Origin: Hyaloscypha bicolor E
Taxonomy: Eukaryota; Ascomycota; Leotiomycetes; Helotiales; Hyaloscyphaceae
Assembly: GCF_002865645.1 (NCBI RefSeq)
Contig: NW_020194546.1
Span: 248,001-312,000, forward strand
DNA length: 64,000 bases
Direction of reading: 5' to 3'
Below are positions 22,026 to 34,073 of the stretch, piece by piece. The translations under genes and the position numbers were made by a program. Numbering within the stretch: the stretch's first letter is position 1; each line of letters starts with the position of its first letter. Below the pieces are notes generated by a model that made no database searches, was not told the DNA's origin, and saw only the letters and a program-made list of their open reading frames with translations.

Positions 22026-22872
22026 TATGGAATTGTGTTGAACAGTACTATCTTGCAAGCATTGTTTGAGATTTCGAAGTTATGGAGCTTCTGGCCCAAG
22101 AGACGCGTATCTTGGGGTCTCGTGCTCGCTTGGCAAAATGTATGTCTTGGTTTTGCTCGCGAGATGTTCGAAGAATTCTTGGCTTGATTCGACAAAAACT
22201 TGTACAATTGTTGGATCAGCCGCTGATGCTTTCTTGCCGGATTAAGTAATCCTAGATCGACAGTGTCGAGTTTGCCTAAACTATCTCGTGTTGCAATCAG
22301 TTTAAGTGTTGAACCAGCTCATCATGCTCCAGTGGGCCTGCCGAAACTCTTGCTTTATTGATGAGGCGGAGCTCGTGCCATACCACCATACCATACTTCT
22401 TGGGAGAGTGCCTGGGTTGGGAGTTGGGTCTCGGTGGATACCGGCTTATGGTAAAGAAGATACAACCGGAATTTCATTCAATACCTGACAAAAAGAATTG
22501 TGCTTAAAAACAACAGGTCTGTAAAGAGAGGATCGGGCGGCGTGGTAAAGTTGGGACGTGTCTCGCAGTTTACTTCCTGTTCATTTGAGTATGGCTGGAG
22601 AGGCGTGGGGGAAAGCATACCTTTGATTTGTTTCTCCAAAGATCTATCTCTTCTACCTTCCTTCCCTAATCATAGACCCCTTCGTCCATTGTCGAGCTTC
22701 CTTCTCTTGCAACTCAAACTACCAGCACGCCTCCCGCTCCCTCCCTCTCACGCCCTCTAAAATTCAACCGCTCGTCCTCTCCCCAGCTTTGGTCCATCCA
22801 CTCATTCTCAGATGCAAAATTCACACCCGTTTGCCTTCTTGGTTAGTCAGTTACCTTCTTCAATTGAGTATA
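22026..22872. promoter_or_regulatory. Divergent spacer, membrane protein / 22.9-kb pseudogene
   Basis: No gene motif. The stretch 22650-22800 is strongly pyrimidine-rich (CTTCC, CTCCC runs), as often seen just upstream of fungal start codons. Confidence 0.4.
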
Positions 22873-24320
22873 ATGGCATCTCCACTCTTGACCAAGGAAC
22901 AGCTTCGACGGATTCGACAGATGCGAGCACGGAAACTAATTCTCTCTCCTGAGGATCTCGGAGGGATGCGTCGGGCCAATGCTGAGATTAATGCAATTGG
23001 ACCTCTTCGCAAAGCTACGCGAAGACCTAATGGCCTACAAGGCATGCTGTCCCAACGAGATCTCTACCTCACTTCTGGCTCTCCATAAGGACGCGACCCC
23101 GTCGTACCAAACCTATCAGATTCCGTATACCCACGAGCTGTACCCTAATCTGATCCCCAGTCCCATAAGTTCTCGACATTAGCAAATCCTTCGCACCATG
23201 ACATCAACGCTTCCGGCATCGATGAAGGTTCACCTCAGCAGAATGTGTCTCAAAACGACGGATACACCTCTCCCAGCACTCTCTCCAACGACTCGACGGA
23301 ATCCGAGTGGGAAGATATCGAAAAAAATTTGCCCTAGCGATGACTCCACTCGACCCAACCTGTCTCAAGATAAAGAATCGCTCGCTCTCGATGTTCTCCT
23401 TAACGACTCTGCGGGGGCCGTTTGGGAAGACGTTGAAGATTCTGGCACCGACGAGGACTTGTCTCAGGACAGACAGTATCCCTCTCCTGGCACTTCCCTC
23501 ACGGAGACTCCCCTCCTCAAGCTTGAGAATATATGACGTTGCTAGATCTTCAACTGGCATGAAAGGCTTCGCAGTCTCTGCCCGGGTGTCTCGATCCACA
23601 AGAAACGTACAGTTTGCCTCCCGGGCGAAGTATCAAGTCAGCCCAGGTGCACGGGAATTCTATGCTTCTTTGTTTGGATCCTCTCGGGGTATGCTAAGAA
23701 ACATAGCCCACAGTCGAGACAAATTGGTCCAGCCACTATCCTGGCCTGGTCCAAGAAATGCTCATCGACCTTGATATTCTGTGGGTGGAATGCGTTGTCG
23801 TCGTTTTGTCATCATTCTAGTTCGAGTGCTGGTGGCTCTGATCACGATTCAGATCCGTATTCTCGTTCAACAACTACAAGACTATCTATCAATTCGGACC
23901 AAGCATGCCCGAAATGTCTTGACCCACCTATCGACAAAAATCGGTGCTCCACTAGGACGATATTTCAGAGTCCTAGAGGCCACCAACAGCGTGAAGTACA
24001 TTGATAATGACGTCAATCGTGAGCTACTCACTCTCACCAGATAATTATCGGTGTCAAACTGTCTCGTATTCTTACCGCGAAGCAAGTCATTAGCCGATCA
24101 TAACAAATATTCCATTTGTCGTCAGGAGCCTCGGCATCAGCACTCAGTCGATTGCAAGAAGTAATGCGAGCAGCGCCTTCATACCTTTACCGCAATCGAG
24201 ATCATGGACGAGTCATATTTCACGCAGCAGCCGCGACTTGAACGAAAGAGGAGATCTGCCGAGAAAGATGCAGACACAAGACCAGCGAAGAGACGCAAAG
24301 GCGAGAAGCCTTGCTGTTAA
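22873..24320 (+). pseudogene. Decayed fungal gene with nonsense and frameshift mutations
   Basis: ATG 22873 begins MASPLLTKEQLRRIRQMRAR and runs 71 codons to TAA 23086-23088. The same frame then reads protein-like sequence through a second TAA (23146-23148) to SPSTLSNDSTESEWEDIEKN. After an A7 run the sense shifts frame (ESLALDVLLNDSAGAVWEDV), then shifts again near 23.53 kb into KGFAVSARVSRSTRN, where TGA 23772-23774 interrupts before a hydrophobic helix (RRFVIILVRVLVALITIQIR) and NDVNRELLTLTR. A last basic piece ends KRRKGEKPCC. The TAA and TGA codons are each one transition from CAA or CGA. I do not recognise the family. Unseen introns could explain the frameshifts but not easily the stops. 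Confidence 0.55.
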
Positions 24321-24705
24321 TGGGGTAAACAGAAATTTGTGAGATTGTCGTATCAATTGTGCTCAAGATCCTCAGCACATCCATAAACGAGGGCCGGGCG
24401 TGGTGACCGTTGTAGTTATATACAATATATTGACATTAGTCATAGGGCATAGCGACACTCGGCACTAACTGAACCGGGCCTGCGAGAGTAGACGTAAGGA
24501 CATTTGATGCACAGGCGTACTGATCTCTCAATATCCCCACTCAACGTACAACTCCCTAGTCTATTTCTTAAAGTTAGAAAGTCTTGCCTTTGCTGTCGAC
24601 ACAGATGACCCCAACCGACTCAGAGTTCTAGAAAGTCTTCTAAGCCTAGCCTGTTCTGATAATTATGATGTCTTGCAAATCAGGGTCATCGAACATTGGC
24701 CCTAG
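24321..24705. other. Intergenic between two decayed genes
   Basis: AT-rich, many stops in all frames, no motif. Probably more eroded sequence. Confidence 0.4.
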
Positions 24706-25304
24706 CTACGCAGCATCATACTTCAAATCTAGCATAGCAGTGATAGGGCGTGCTTGTTCTATATCTTGAATATGTGCCAAATGTTGAGTTAAGAGGGCGT
24801 CGTCGAAGGGGAGGTTGACTGATTTTGCGTTAAAGCCATGCCAACCCTTCGAAGTTATAGAAGAAGCAGTCCGCACCGAAGTTAATGTAAAGCGTTCGCT
24901 CCGGTGACGGAAGGCTTTGCTGCCGGGTGGTTTGCTGACTGGTCCCCCCCCCCCCTCTCCACTCAGCACTTCTAGCAGTATTGAAGTCCTTCTCTGCGCG
25001 CCTCGTTGCAGAGCTGGAGGATAGCTGGCGTGGGGTTCTTGACTTCTACGAGTGGTGTTAGTACCTCCTCGTCCCGCCCGGAATTAGGAGCAAGCCGAAT
25101 ATCATGCTGAGTCGAGATAGTATAGCTCGATAAAATCGCTCTTGGTTCGCTACGAGCCGTCAGACTGGAGGCCTGAACCCAATCAGCAACTTGGAGGATA
25201 ATGTAAATCTTGAGAGGGGGCTTGTTGGGATGTCGGATGCCCCATGATCCAGAGAAAAAGAGTGGTAGGTCACAATCTATTTCAGCCTTTTGACCCCGAT
25301 ACAT
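24706..25304 (-). pseudogene. Remnant of a 2EXR-domain-like fungal gene
   Basis: Two minus-strand frames abut: 25304-24972 ends NPTPAILQLCNEARREGLQYC and then stops; 24969-24706 continues with a polar region ending LDLKYDAA. The motif pattern P-A-I-L-x-x-C-x-E-A-R-x-E-x-L is typical of the 2EXR domain, abundant and functionally obscure in Leotiomycetes and other ascomycetes. The break contains a run of 12 C (24944-24955, plus strand), a likely slippage site. No good start ATG or splice sites were found. The call rests on one motif. Confidence 0.4.
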
Positions 25305-25559
25305 TGCAAGTGAATCAAGAGTTCAATATTCACGGCCGACACGATGCCATGCCGTACCTACACTCTGAACGCTGAAAGCAAAGAGTTCTCAAATTAACTC
25401 CTCGAATGCCGTACCCCTTGACGGGCTATTCGCATTCGTATGTAAAACCCCGATGCCATGCACGTTTACAAGTTCCCTCCTGTCCTGTTGCCGAAGAAGG
25501 GTACCTGTTCCCTCTGTTTCCTTTCCAAGTTGTATCTCCCAATGGTCGTCACTCGTCAT

Positions 25560-26693
25560 TCATCGAAATTCCATGGCTGCGAAGCATCCTCGATCCTCAA
25601 CATGCTTCAATTCTAGTTGTTGAAACCTAGAGATCATATTAGAAATGTAAAAGTGCAAAATTCATATAGCCTTTGCTTACTTCTCACTCTTTGCATGGAA
25701 GTATATTCCGCTGACCGTCCCCTGAATCTGGTTGAAGCAGATGTAGTAAAAGCCTTCAAAACTAGCCCCAGTGATTGTTCGCACTCGGTGATCAGGAACC
25801 AAAAAATGTTCCTTCCACCTCATGAAGATATTCTCTCGTTGCGCCATTCCCGGAATATGAAAGTTGCCCTTCCGGGCTTGCTTCTGAAATGGTCGGAAAG
25901 CGGAGAATTTTGCCCAATGTTGTAGATCGACCTTGTCAGTCGAGCCCCAGTCTTGATGTTGAGTGAGGAACGTGTATTTCGATCCAATGATCTCGCCTTC
26001 GAAATAGGTAGTGAGGGTTGGGTGTTCGTCGGTCAGTCCTGTTGAAACAAAACATCAGCCAAAAGCCAGCCCAAAACAGGGATAGATCGGTGTCATCCCA
26101 TACCTTGAATTCGAAGATATCCACAGAGAAATGACTCTCTCATATCAACGTGCTTGATTTCAACCTGGACTGCGTATTCTGAGCGCTCCGATTGCTGAGT
26201 ACCCTTGAACTTGCTGCCCGCGCGCAGGAAGGATGAAGGAGAAGAAGGTATGAGCTGAGGACGTAGTCAGTCTCTATAAGTCTAGAGCCCAACTCTGTAG
26301 ATGGATACTCACTCGGATGTTGGAGAAGTCATAGCCCATCGAGGGTGAGCCAAGATCAGAGCGAGTCAATTGATGTAGGTCACTCTCATCTTGTTGCTTG
26401 TCTGTCTCTGTACTCATAGGCGATAGCATATCAGGTGCTGAAGCCTCTTCGTCGATATCCATTCGTTTGCCTTGTTGCTGCTCTGCAATGTGGGTATCCG
26501 TTGAACCGGTTGTATGAGACTCGGGCGGCGAAGGGCTTGGTTGCTGAAGCACTTCTGGCGCGGGTACGTTCGCTTCAACGAGGCCGTCTTCCATCTCTAT
26601 ACTCCTCCAGCTTGATCTGTCCTCGTCGGGTGGGCATGAGGAGTGTATTGAAGGCGCCGGCAGCATGTTCTCGTTGCTCTGAGGCGTAGGCAT
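25560..26693 (-). CDS. GID4: GID4/Vid24, substrate receptor of the GID/CTLH ubiquitin ligase
   Basis: Four exons (minus): 26693-26313, 26254-26104, 26038-25681 and 25626-25560; 318 residues, close to yeast Gid4 (362). Residues 1-120 are disordered and acidic. The Vid24 domain follows: SFLRAGSKFKGTQQSERSEY, VEIKHVDMRESFLCGYLRIQ, HPTLTTYFEGEIIGSKY, WGSTDKVDLQHWAKF, then FEGFYYICFNQIQGTVSG and FQQLELKHV. In yeast this subunit binds Pro/N-degrons of gluconeogenic enzymes (Fbp1, Pck1) and directs their destruction when glucose returns. The predicted protein itself starts Met-Pro-Thr-Pro. All four exons are needed; no single frame shows the domain whole. Confidence 0.92.
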
Positions 26694-27300
26694 CTGGTCG
26701 CGCCCGCACAGGCTTGGGGAAAATGGAAGTGCAGTCTAATGATACAAGAGAAGAATGAGATCCAATAGGTGTCGACAACTAGATGGGCATTGTCGCTGTG
26801 GTGCGATACATTTTCACAAGATCGATGATAGTGAGCCTTGATATGGAGAAGGCTTCGTTCGATTGGGCCTTGTTCGGAGGCAAGCCAAGCGACGTCGCAC
26901 CTTCCCCGCGCTTTCAGTCGCAAGTAAGTACCAACTGCTGAAGTAGCCCGTCAAAGTTTGGATCACTATTGCTCAACATGCGTTTCTTTGCAGAGTGATG
27001 GGTGTCAGGATGACTTGAGTAACGGACTTCGTGTTCCTAAGTCAGATACACAAAAATACTTGTTCTTGGTGTAGAGCCTCGTCGCTTGCAAGGCTCGGGT
27101 TAATACTTCGTTTACAGAGCTGCAGTGCTTGTTTGATGCCAGTGCTCGTCCCATACAGCCATCGAGTGCACAAACAACGCAAAAGTAGTTTTGGGCCATG
27201 GCGAATATGCCTTGCTTTCCTGCCCAGCTCTATGGTATCCCATTTTGCGAAATACGAAACGCCATACTCCCATTGCCATAGCCCGTCGAAAATCATTTCC
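26694..27300. promoter_or_regulatory. Spacer between GID4 start and Mago stop
   Basis: About 0.6 kb holding the GID4 promoter and leader and the 3' UTR of the Mago gene, both on the minus strand. No gene motif; minus frames here are short and featureless. Confidence 0.45.
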
Positions 27301-28030
27301 TCAGATAGGCTTGATCTTGAAATGCAATGCTATCAAGGAGAACACCAACGCCTTAAGATCTTGGACGAGATAGTAGAAGACACGCAGACCTTCCGGGTCT
27401 TGCGATTCTGTGACGTCGACAAGAGATCCAATCTTAGCAGTCTGAATCGAGATCAATTAGTAAATTGAGCTGGCTGGGGGAGGGAACTGGTCTGATTCGT
27501 ACCTCAAAGGAAATATGCTCGCTACCCATCCGAATCTCTAACTCCTGTCGCCCATCCTTATTCTTTTGTGGCCATTTACTATCGTCTTCCCTGTCTAACC
27601 GTAAGCACAGAGAAGGGCTTTGGATTGCGAGAAATATACTTCATGATCTCGCTGGTCTTGATGATGCGCTTGATCTCGTCGACCATAAGGGAACTGACAC
27701 ACACTGGTAGAGAATCCCAAGTCAGTCCAATTCTGTAGGGAGCGTGGAACAGTTGACGCACTCTCTTTTCGGATGAGGGAATCATTTCGATAGTTGGAAT
27801 TGTTCGCATATCGAGCAGACGCGCTCCTTCCATCACCTAAAACTCTGAAGTCGAATTCTATTTCAAAGTATCAGCTTCCGTCAAGTTCACACGCGCTGAG
27901 TGCGTACCAAGAAATTCATGGCCATGTCGCCCTGAATGCCCTGAGCTACAGAAGGATTAGCAGATTTCAGGTTGATTGCCAAAACATCTTACTAGTAGCG
28001 AATGTAGAAGGGCTCATTAGATGCAGCCAT
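27301..28030 (-). CDS. mago: Mago nashi, exon-junction complex core subunit
   Basis: Six exons (minus): 28030-27993, 27945-27908, 27857-27762, 27703-27640, 27590-27503 and 27441-27301; 154 residues, the usual family length. The protein reads ...[88 protein letters not shown] and ends [11 protein letters not shown]; all are diagnostic of Mago. With Y14 it forms the heterodimer that locks eIF4A3 on spliced mRNA in the nucleus. Five introns of 47-61 nt in a 465-nt CDS is very dense, so contiguous frames hide the gene. Divergent from beta-COP with 409 bases between starts. Confidence 0.95.
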
Positions 28031-28439
28031 TGTGACCTGGATTGTTCTGTGTGGATGTCAAGGTGGTGCTTTCTAAAAGGCTGGAGTTTTTGAGTTTAGA
28101 GTCGCGGTTTCCATTGGGTGGGGTTGGTGCCTTGCGAAGATCAGGCACCAACCCACTTCTCTAGAATTGAACACGGCGGCATTCAGAAAGTGAACACCAC
28201 AATCTCAAATACGGTCAAGAACATCTAATGCGCAGCCCCGCCGTCCGTTTCCCTACCTGTGCGAAAGGTCCGTTAATCACCTTCTCAACTCTAATCATTC
28301 GCCCCCTATTTCGATCGAGTCCGCCATAGATTTCGAGAATCCCACAACCCGAGCTTCAATATCCATTACGCTATCCTCCATCTCCACGAGACAATAATCT
28401 GCGCGGTGTCCTGCAGCATACACTGCAGACACAGCCAGT
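28031..28439. promoter_or_regulatory. Bidirectional promoter, Mago / beta-COP
   Basis: 409 bases between two divergent housekeeping starts. No TATA box seen. Individual factor sites are not called. Confidence 0.5.
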
Positions 28440-31400
28440 ATGGCTTCCTTCTTGGAGAACTCGTATAGCTTGGTACATCAAGATAATGCGGCGGACGTAC
28501 CTACCATGTCCGAGTTGCGGACACAGCTAGAGAAGGGGACAGATGAGAGCAAGGTGGAAACAATGAAGCGCATTCTCACTATCATGCTGAACGGCGACCC
28601 AATGCCTCAACTTCTCATGCACATCATTCGATTTGTTATGCCTTCAAAGCACAAGGCTCTCAAAAAACTATTGTATTTCTACTATGAAATATGTCCAAAG
28701 CTCGACGCTAGCGGAAAGTTGAAGCAAGAGATGATTCTAGTCTGGTGAGAGCTCCTTTGAAAGTCTTCTTAAAGAGGAGTTACTAATTAAATTCCAGCAA
28801 CGGCATCCGAAATGATCTCCAACATCCCAATGAATACATTCGGGGAAATACCTTGCGATTCCTGTGCAAGCTTCGGGAAGCCGAGCTCATCGAACCTCTC
28901 CTTTCCTCCGCTCGCTCCTGCCTCGAACATCGTCACGCCTATGTACGAAAGAATGCTGTCTTTGCTGTTGCCGCCATCTTCCAGCACTCAGAAAGTCTGA
29001 TTCCCGACGCCCCTGAGCTCATTGCTACTTTCCTGGAGACCGAGACCGACGCCACTTGCAAGAGAAATGCATTCGCAGCGTTAGTTAGCATTAGCCATGA
29101 CAAGGCGTTGGCATACCTCAGCAATGTCTTCGATGGAATACCAAATGCGGACGAGCTTTTACAACTGGTTGAGTTGGAATTCATCAGAAAAGATGCTGTT
29201 GAGAACTCGCAAAACAAGGTACGAATCGTGGGGCTGTTTTAACATAAATCCTGACGTGTCTAGGCCCGCTATCTACGCCTCATATTTGACCTGTTAGAGG
29301 CCGGAGCGTCAACGGTTGTCTACGAAGCAGCCTCGTCATTGACAGCTCTGACAAGTAATCCCGTAGCAGTCAAGGCCGCGGCCTCCAAATTCATTGAGTT
29401 GAGTATCAAGGAAGCAGACAACAATGTCAAACTTATTGTTCTCGACCGTGTGAACACTTTGAGACAGAAAAATGAGGGTGTGTTAGACGACCTTACCATG
29501 GAGATCCTCCGAGTTTTGTCAAGTCCAGATATCGACGTCCGAAGGAAAGCTCTAGAGATTGCTCTTGAAATGGTCTCCAGCAAGAACGTCGAAGAAGTTG
29601 TCTTACTCTTGAAGAAGGAGCTATCCAAGACGGTGGATCAAGAATACGAGAAGAACAACGAGTACCGACAATTGCTGATCCACTCGATACATCAATGCGC
29701 CATCAAGTTTTCGGAAGTGGCTGCTAGTGTTGTTGGTCTCTTGATGGACTTCATTGCGGATTTCAACAATACCTCAGCAGTAGATGTGATTTCTTTCGTG
29801 AAGGAGGTTGTAGAAAAGTTCCCAAAACTCCGACCCTCAATTGTGGAGCGTCTCGTCTCAACACTGAGCGAAGTTCGGGCAGGGAAGGTCTACCGCGGCG
29901 CACTCTGGATAGTTGGAGAATACTCTCTGGAGGCAAATGACATTCGAGATGCATGGAAACGGATACGGGCAAGCTTAGGCGAGATCCCAATTTTGGCGTC
30001 GGAGCAAAGACTTCTTGACGAAGCAACAGATGGCCAGGTGCCTCCTAAAGAGGCAGAGCAAGTGAACGGACACTCAAAGGCGGCACCAACAGGATCACGA
30101 AGAGTTCTCGCAGATGGCACTTATGCTACTGAGAGCGCCCTAACAAGTCAGTCCGCAGTGGCTGCAAAACTAGAAGCTGTCAAAGCCGCTCAAAAACCAC
30201 CCCTTCGACAACTCATTCTCGATGGCGACTATTACCTGGCATCGGTGCTCTCTTCTACCCTTACCAAGCTTGTTATGCGTCATTCGGAGATCTCACCGGA
30301 CAAGGCACGCACGAATGCATTACGTGCTGAGGCCATGTTGATCATGATCTCCATCATACGTGTTGGCCAATCACAATTCGTCAAAGCCCCCATTGACGAA
30401 GATTCCGTGGACAGAATCATGTCTTGTGTAAGATCTCTCGCCGAATTCGCGCAGAACAAGGACCTCGAGACCGTTTTCTTGGACGACACGCGAAAAGCTT
30501 TCCGAGCGATGGTGCAAGTGGAGGAGAAGAAGCGCGCGGCTAAAGAGGCCGTCGAGAAAGCCAAGACTGCTGTTCAGGTTGACGACGTTGTCTTGATCAG
30601 ACAATTGGCGAAGAAAAATGCTGGTGATGGAACCGATGAGATTGAACTGGACCTCGAGAAGGCTACAGGCGGCGATTCTACAGTCGAGGATCTGAGTTCG
30701 AAGTTAAGCCGCGTTGTACAACTGACCGGTTTCTCAGATCCCGTATATGCAGAGGCATATGTCAAGGTCCATCAATTCGACATCGTGCTCGATGTTCTAC
30801 TGGTCAACCAGACTACCGAAACTCTACAGAATCTTTCCGTGGAGTTTGCTACCCTGGGAGATCTGAAGGTTGTCGAGCGGCCAACTACTCAAAATCTTGG
30901 ACCACATGACTTCCAAAACGTCCAAACCACAATCAAAGTCTCATCGACAGACACAGGGGTCATCTTTGGAAACGTGGTCTATGACGGTGCTAGCTCTACG
31001 GAGAACAACGTAGTCATTCTGAACGATGTACATGTCGACATCATGGATTACATTCAGCCAGCAGTCTGTACGGAGACACAGTTCAGAACCATGTGGACAG
31101 AGTTTGAGTGGGAGAATAAGGTCAACATCAACTCGAAAGCGAAGTCATTACGAGATTTCCTCACACAACTTATGGCCTGTACGAACATGAGTTGTCTCAC
31201 TCCTGAAGCCTCTTTGAAGGGTGACTGCCAATTCCTGAGCGCTAATTTATATGCCCGTAGCGTCTTTGGTAAGTTACACTCTCCTGTTATCGCTGCTTTA
31301 GACTCACAATCTCTAGGTGAGGATGCACTTGCAAACCTGAGCATCGAGAAGGAAGGTGAGGATGGGCCAGTCACCGGCTTTGTCAGAATCCGAAGTAGAT

Positions 31401-31465
31401 CTCAGGGTCTAGCGCTCAGTCTCGGGTCACTGAAAGGCCTGAACAAAGTTGGAGAGGCCGCTTGA
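28440..31465 (+). CDS. SEC26: Coatomer subunit beta (beta-COP)
   Basis: Exons 28440-28744, 28798-29218, 29264-31268 and 31317-31465 give 959 residues (yeast Sec26 is 973). The N-terminal adaptin-like HEAT solenoid is clear: GDPMPQLLMHIIRFVMPSKH, YFYYEICPKLD, CNGIRNDLQHPNEYIRGNTL and AYVRKNAVFAVAAIF. The C-terminal appendage half includes LLVNQTTETLQNLSVEFATL and EFEWENKVNINS. It is part of the COPI coat that buds retrograde vesicles at the Golgi. The last intron (31269-31316) is 48 nt, has no stop and lies in frame, so a naive reading passes through it; removing it restores VFGEDALANLSIEKE. Very secure identification. Confidence 0.96.
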
Positions 31466-32200
31466 TAGAAGAAAATTCCATCATGGAATAGGATCGTCCG
31501 GACTGCAATCCAGTGGACTTACCAGTATGGCGCTTCCTACTGAATACTGAAGCTAGAAATGTCCAGCGAAGTAAAGCGCATATGAAGAAAGGGCGTCGGG
31601 TAGAACCATTTGTCAGCGAATTAGGGACGCTTCGATGCGAATCACCGTGACTGGTGCAGAAAAGCTAAAAGGAGTTATCTAGATGCAGAGAGGGGTATTG
31701 CAATAAATATCGATGTCCTGATATATCGTCCCTGCATGAAAGGTAGACCCTTGCATGGCATGTGATGCCGCTCGGGTCGGACTGCATTACTTGTGTTGTT
31801 GATTTTTGGGTCCTAGTGCCTGATTAGGGCACTAGCCGAAGGGGCCTGCTCGGGTCGAATGGACCCTGATGTCCGCCCTGAGGGAGGCGGACCGAAAATG
31901 TCTGGATCCGGTTTTTGCCCCCCTCGCGGCTGCTTCTTGTATAGAAGCCTAGACCTCATTCGGCACCTGCCCCTTCTCGCATGACCCATCCGTGCTTGCG
32001 CAGCAAGTGAAGCTCCCAGAAAGGGCCGAGGTGAGCGAGGAAAAATCACGCGGATTCCGCGCTCAGTGAACATCACCCATGACCTGCATCGACACACTCA
32101 GCAGCAACATCTACCACCAACACCACTACCACCACCAACCATCACAAAGGACAACTATTCAGAGAAGACCATGCTTTGCGATTTCGAGGGCTAACAAGAT
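31466..32200. other. Intergenic, beta-COP 3' side and kinase promoter
   Basis: 0.7 kb. No gene motif in the short frames. The segment 32090-32160 is a CACCAA/CAACA-rich leader-like stretch directly before the kinase start. Confidence 0.45.
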
Positions 32201-33857
32201 ATGACCACTTCTGCTATGGCGACTGACAATCCATTTGTCGATCCGGCCTCCAGCTTTGAGGACGGCCGGGGCAACTCATTCGAAGGCTCCACCGTATCCG
32301 TTGCGCGAGACGCATCGCTGACTTTAGGCACCGATTCTCTCATCGTGCTGGATGAGGCCTTTGAGAAGAGAGATCGTTCCAATTGTTGCGGACTATGGCC
32401 TTCGGGTACGTTCCGGTATCTCCTTTCGTATTCCTTCTGCTGACATGTACTCTCCAGGATCCGCCAACACCCGCGCAATACCTTTCTACAACGTACTATG
32501 GGCCGAGCTCAAGGACTCCGAGCTTACAATACAATATGCCTCACCAAACTCCAAGAAATCGGTCAGAGCGGCTACACTTAAATACCCAATCGAATACCAG
32601 ATGGTAGAGCTGGTGAACAAATGGGTGAAGAAGCTGTTAGATCGTTCATACGGCGAATCTCAACAGAGGAAGAGGGCGAAAGTCCTGGTCAATCCGCATA
32701 GTGGCAAAGGAAGTGCGGAAAAGTGGTATTTCCGGGATGTCGAGCCTCTGTTGAAAGCAGCGCAAATTACTATCGATATGGTCAAAACGAGACACAAAGG
32801 GGAGGCGGTTGATATCGCAGAGAAGATCGACATCGAGGCGTTCGATATTGTTGCCTCCTGCTCTGGTGATGGACTTCCCCACGAGGTTTTCAACGGACTG
32901 GGGAAGAGACCTGATGCAAAGAAGGCACTTTCCAAGATTGCCGTGGTGCACATTCCATGTGGGAGTGGTAACGCCATGAGCTGCAACTTGAACGGTACGG
33001 ACAGTCCGAGTTTGGCTACTTTGGCTATCATCAAGGGCATTCCTACACCCTTGGACTTGATTTCAATCACCCAAGGAGATACCAGAACTCTCAGTTTCCT
33101 CTCACAGTCTCTTGGTATTGTGGCAGAGTCGGACCTGGCTACTGAGCATTTGCGATGGATGGGTGGTCAAAGATTCACATATGGATTCTTGGTTCGACTA
33201 ATACGGAAGGCCCTCTATCCTTGTGACATCGCAATAAAGGTGGCTATTGATGATAAACCATCAATCAGGGAACATTATAAAAAGGAGCAGAGAAACCACG
33301 AACCTGCGGGTGAGCGACGAGGGTATAAGTTTCTCTTGGACGACGATGCATCCGCCAGTACTGGCAGTGGCAGTGACGATAGTCTTCCTCCGTTGAGATA
33401 TGGAACGGTCAATGACAAGTTACCGCAAGGGTGGGAGCTGGTTCCTTATGACAAGCTTGGGAACTTTTATTGTGGAAATGTGGGCATTCTCCTCTTATTC
33501 TTAGAATACTGCTGACAATTTCAGATGGCCTACATGGCCTCAGATGCAAACTTCTTCTCGCCAGCTCTTCCAAATGACGGCTATATGGATCTCGTCTGCA
33601 TCAACGGGGACATCAGCCGCCTTGAAGCGATGCAAATGATGTTTGCACTCGAGGGCAACAAGTTATTTGACAAGCCCGGAGTTTGGTACCGCAAGATTAC
33701 CGGATACCGTATCATTCCCAAGAACCAAGAGGACGGCTTCATTAGTATAGACGGCGAACGTGTTCCTTTCGCGCCATTCCAAGCAGAAATACATAAAGGA
33801 CTGGGAACGGTCCTCTCAAAAACAGGCCATATGTATGAGGCGCCAGGGCCGGTCTGA
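32201..33857 (+). CDS. LCB4: Sphingoid long-chain base kinase (LCB4/5 family)
   Basis: Exons 32201-32405, 32458-33479 and 33525-33857 give 519 residues. The diacylglycerol-kinase catalytic fold is shown by KVLVNPHSGKGSAEKWYF (~152-170), the nucleotide loop SGDGLPHEVFNGL, and IPCGSGNAM, which together mark sphingosine/LCB kinases. The C-terminal part has DGYMDLVCINGDISRLEAM and EDGFISIDGERVPFAPFQAE, as in the family. It phosphorylates dihydrosphingosine and phytosphingosine in ATP-dependent fashion. It is shorter than the yeast pair (624 and 687 residues), mainly in the N-terminus. Two in-frame ATGs exist at the start; the first is used. Confidence 0.93.
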
Positions 33858-34073
33858 TTTCCTTTGGATTTAGGGGCGTTTTTGTTTTACCCAGGTTCTC
33901 TTCTCGACTTACAAAAGATACCCAGCAGAGGTGGCTTCGCTAACGCGACTTAAGTGACATTTGAGCTCGTTCCGTATATTGAGCCAAAGAATTATTATGC
34001 ATTTCGTCCGTAACGCCTTGCTGTTGTGACCTGTGAACAATCCTTCCCTACAAGCAAAACTTTCCTCACGAAC

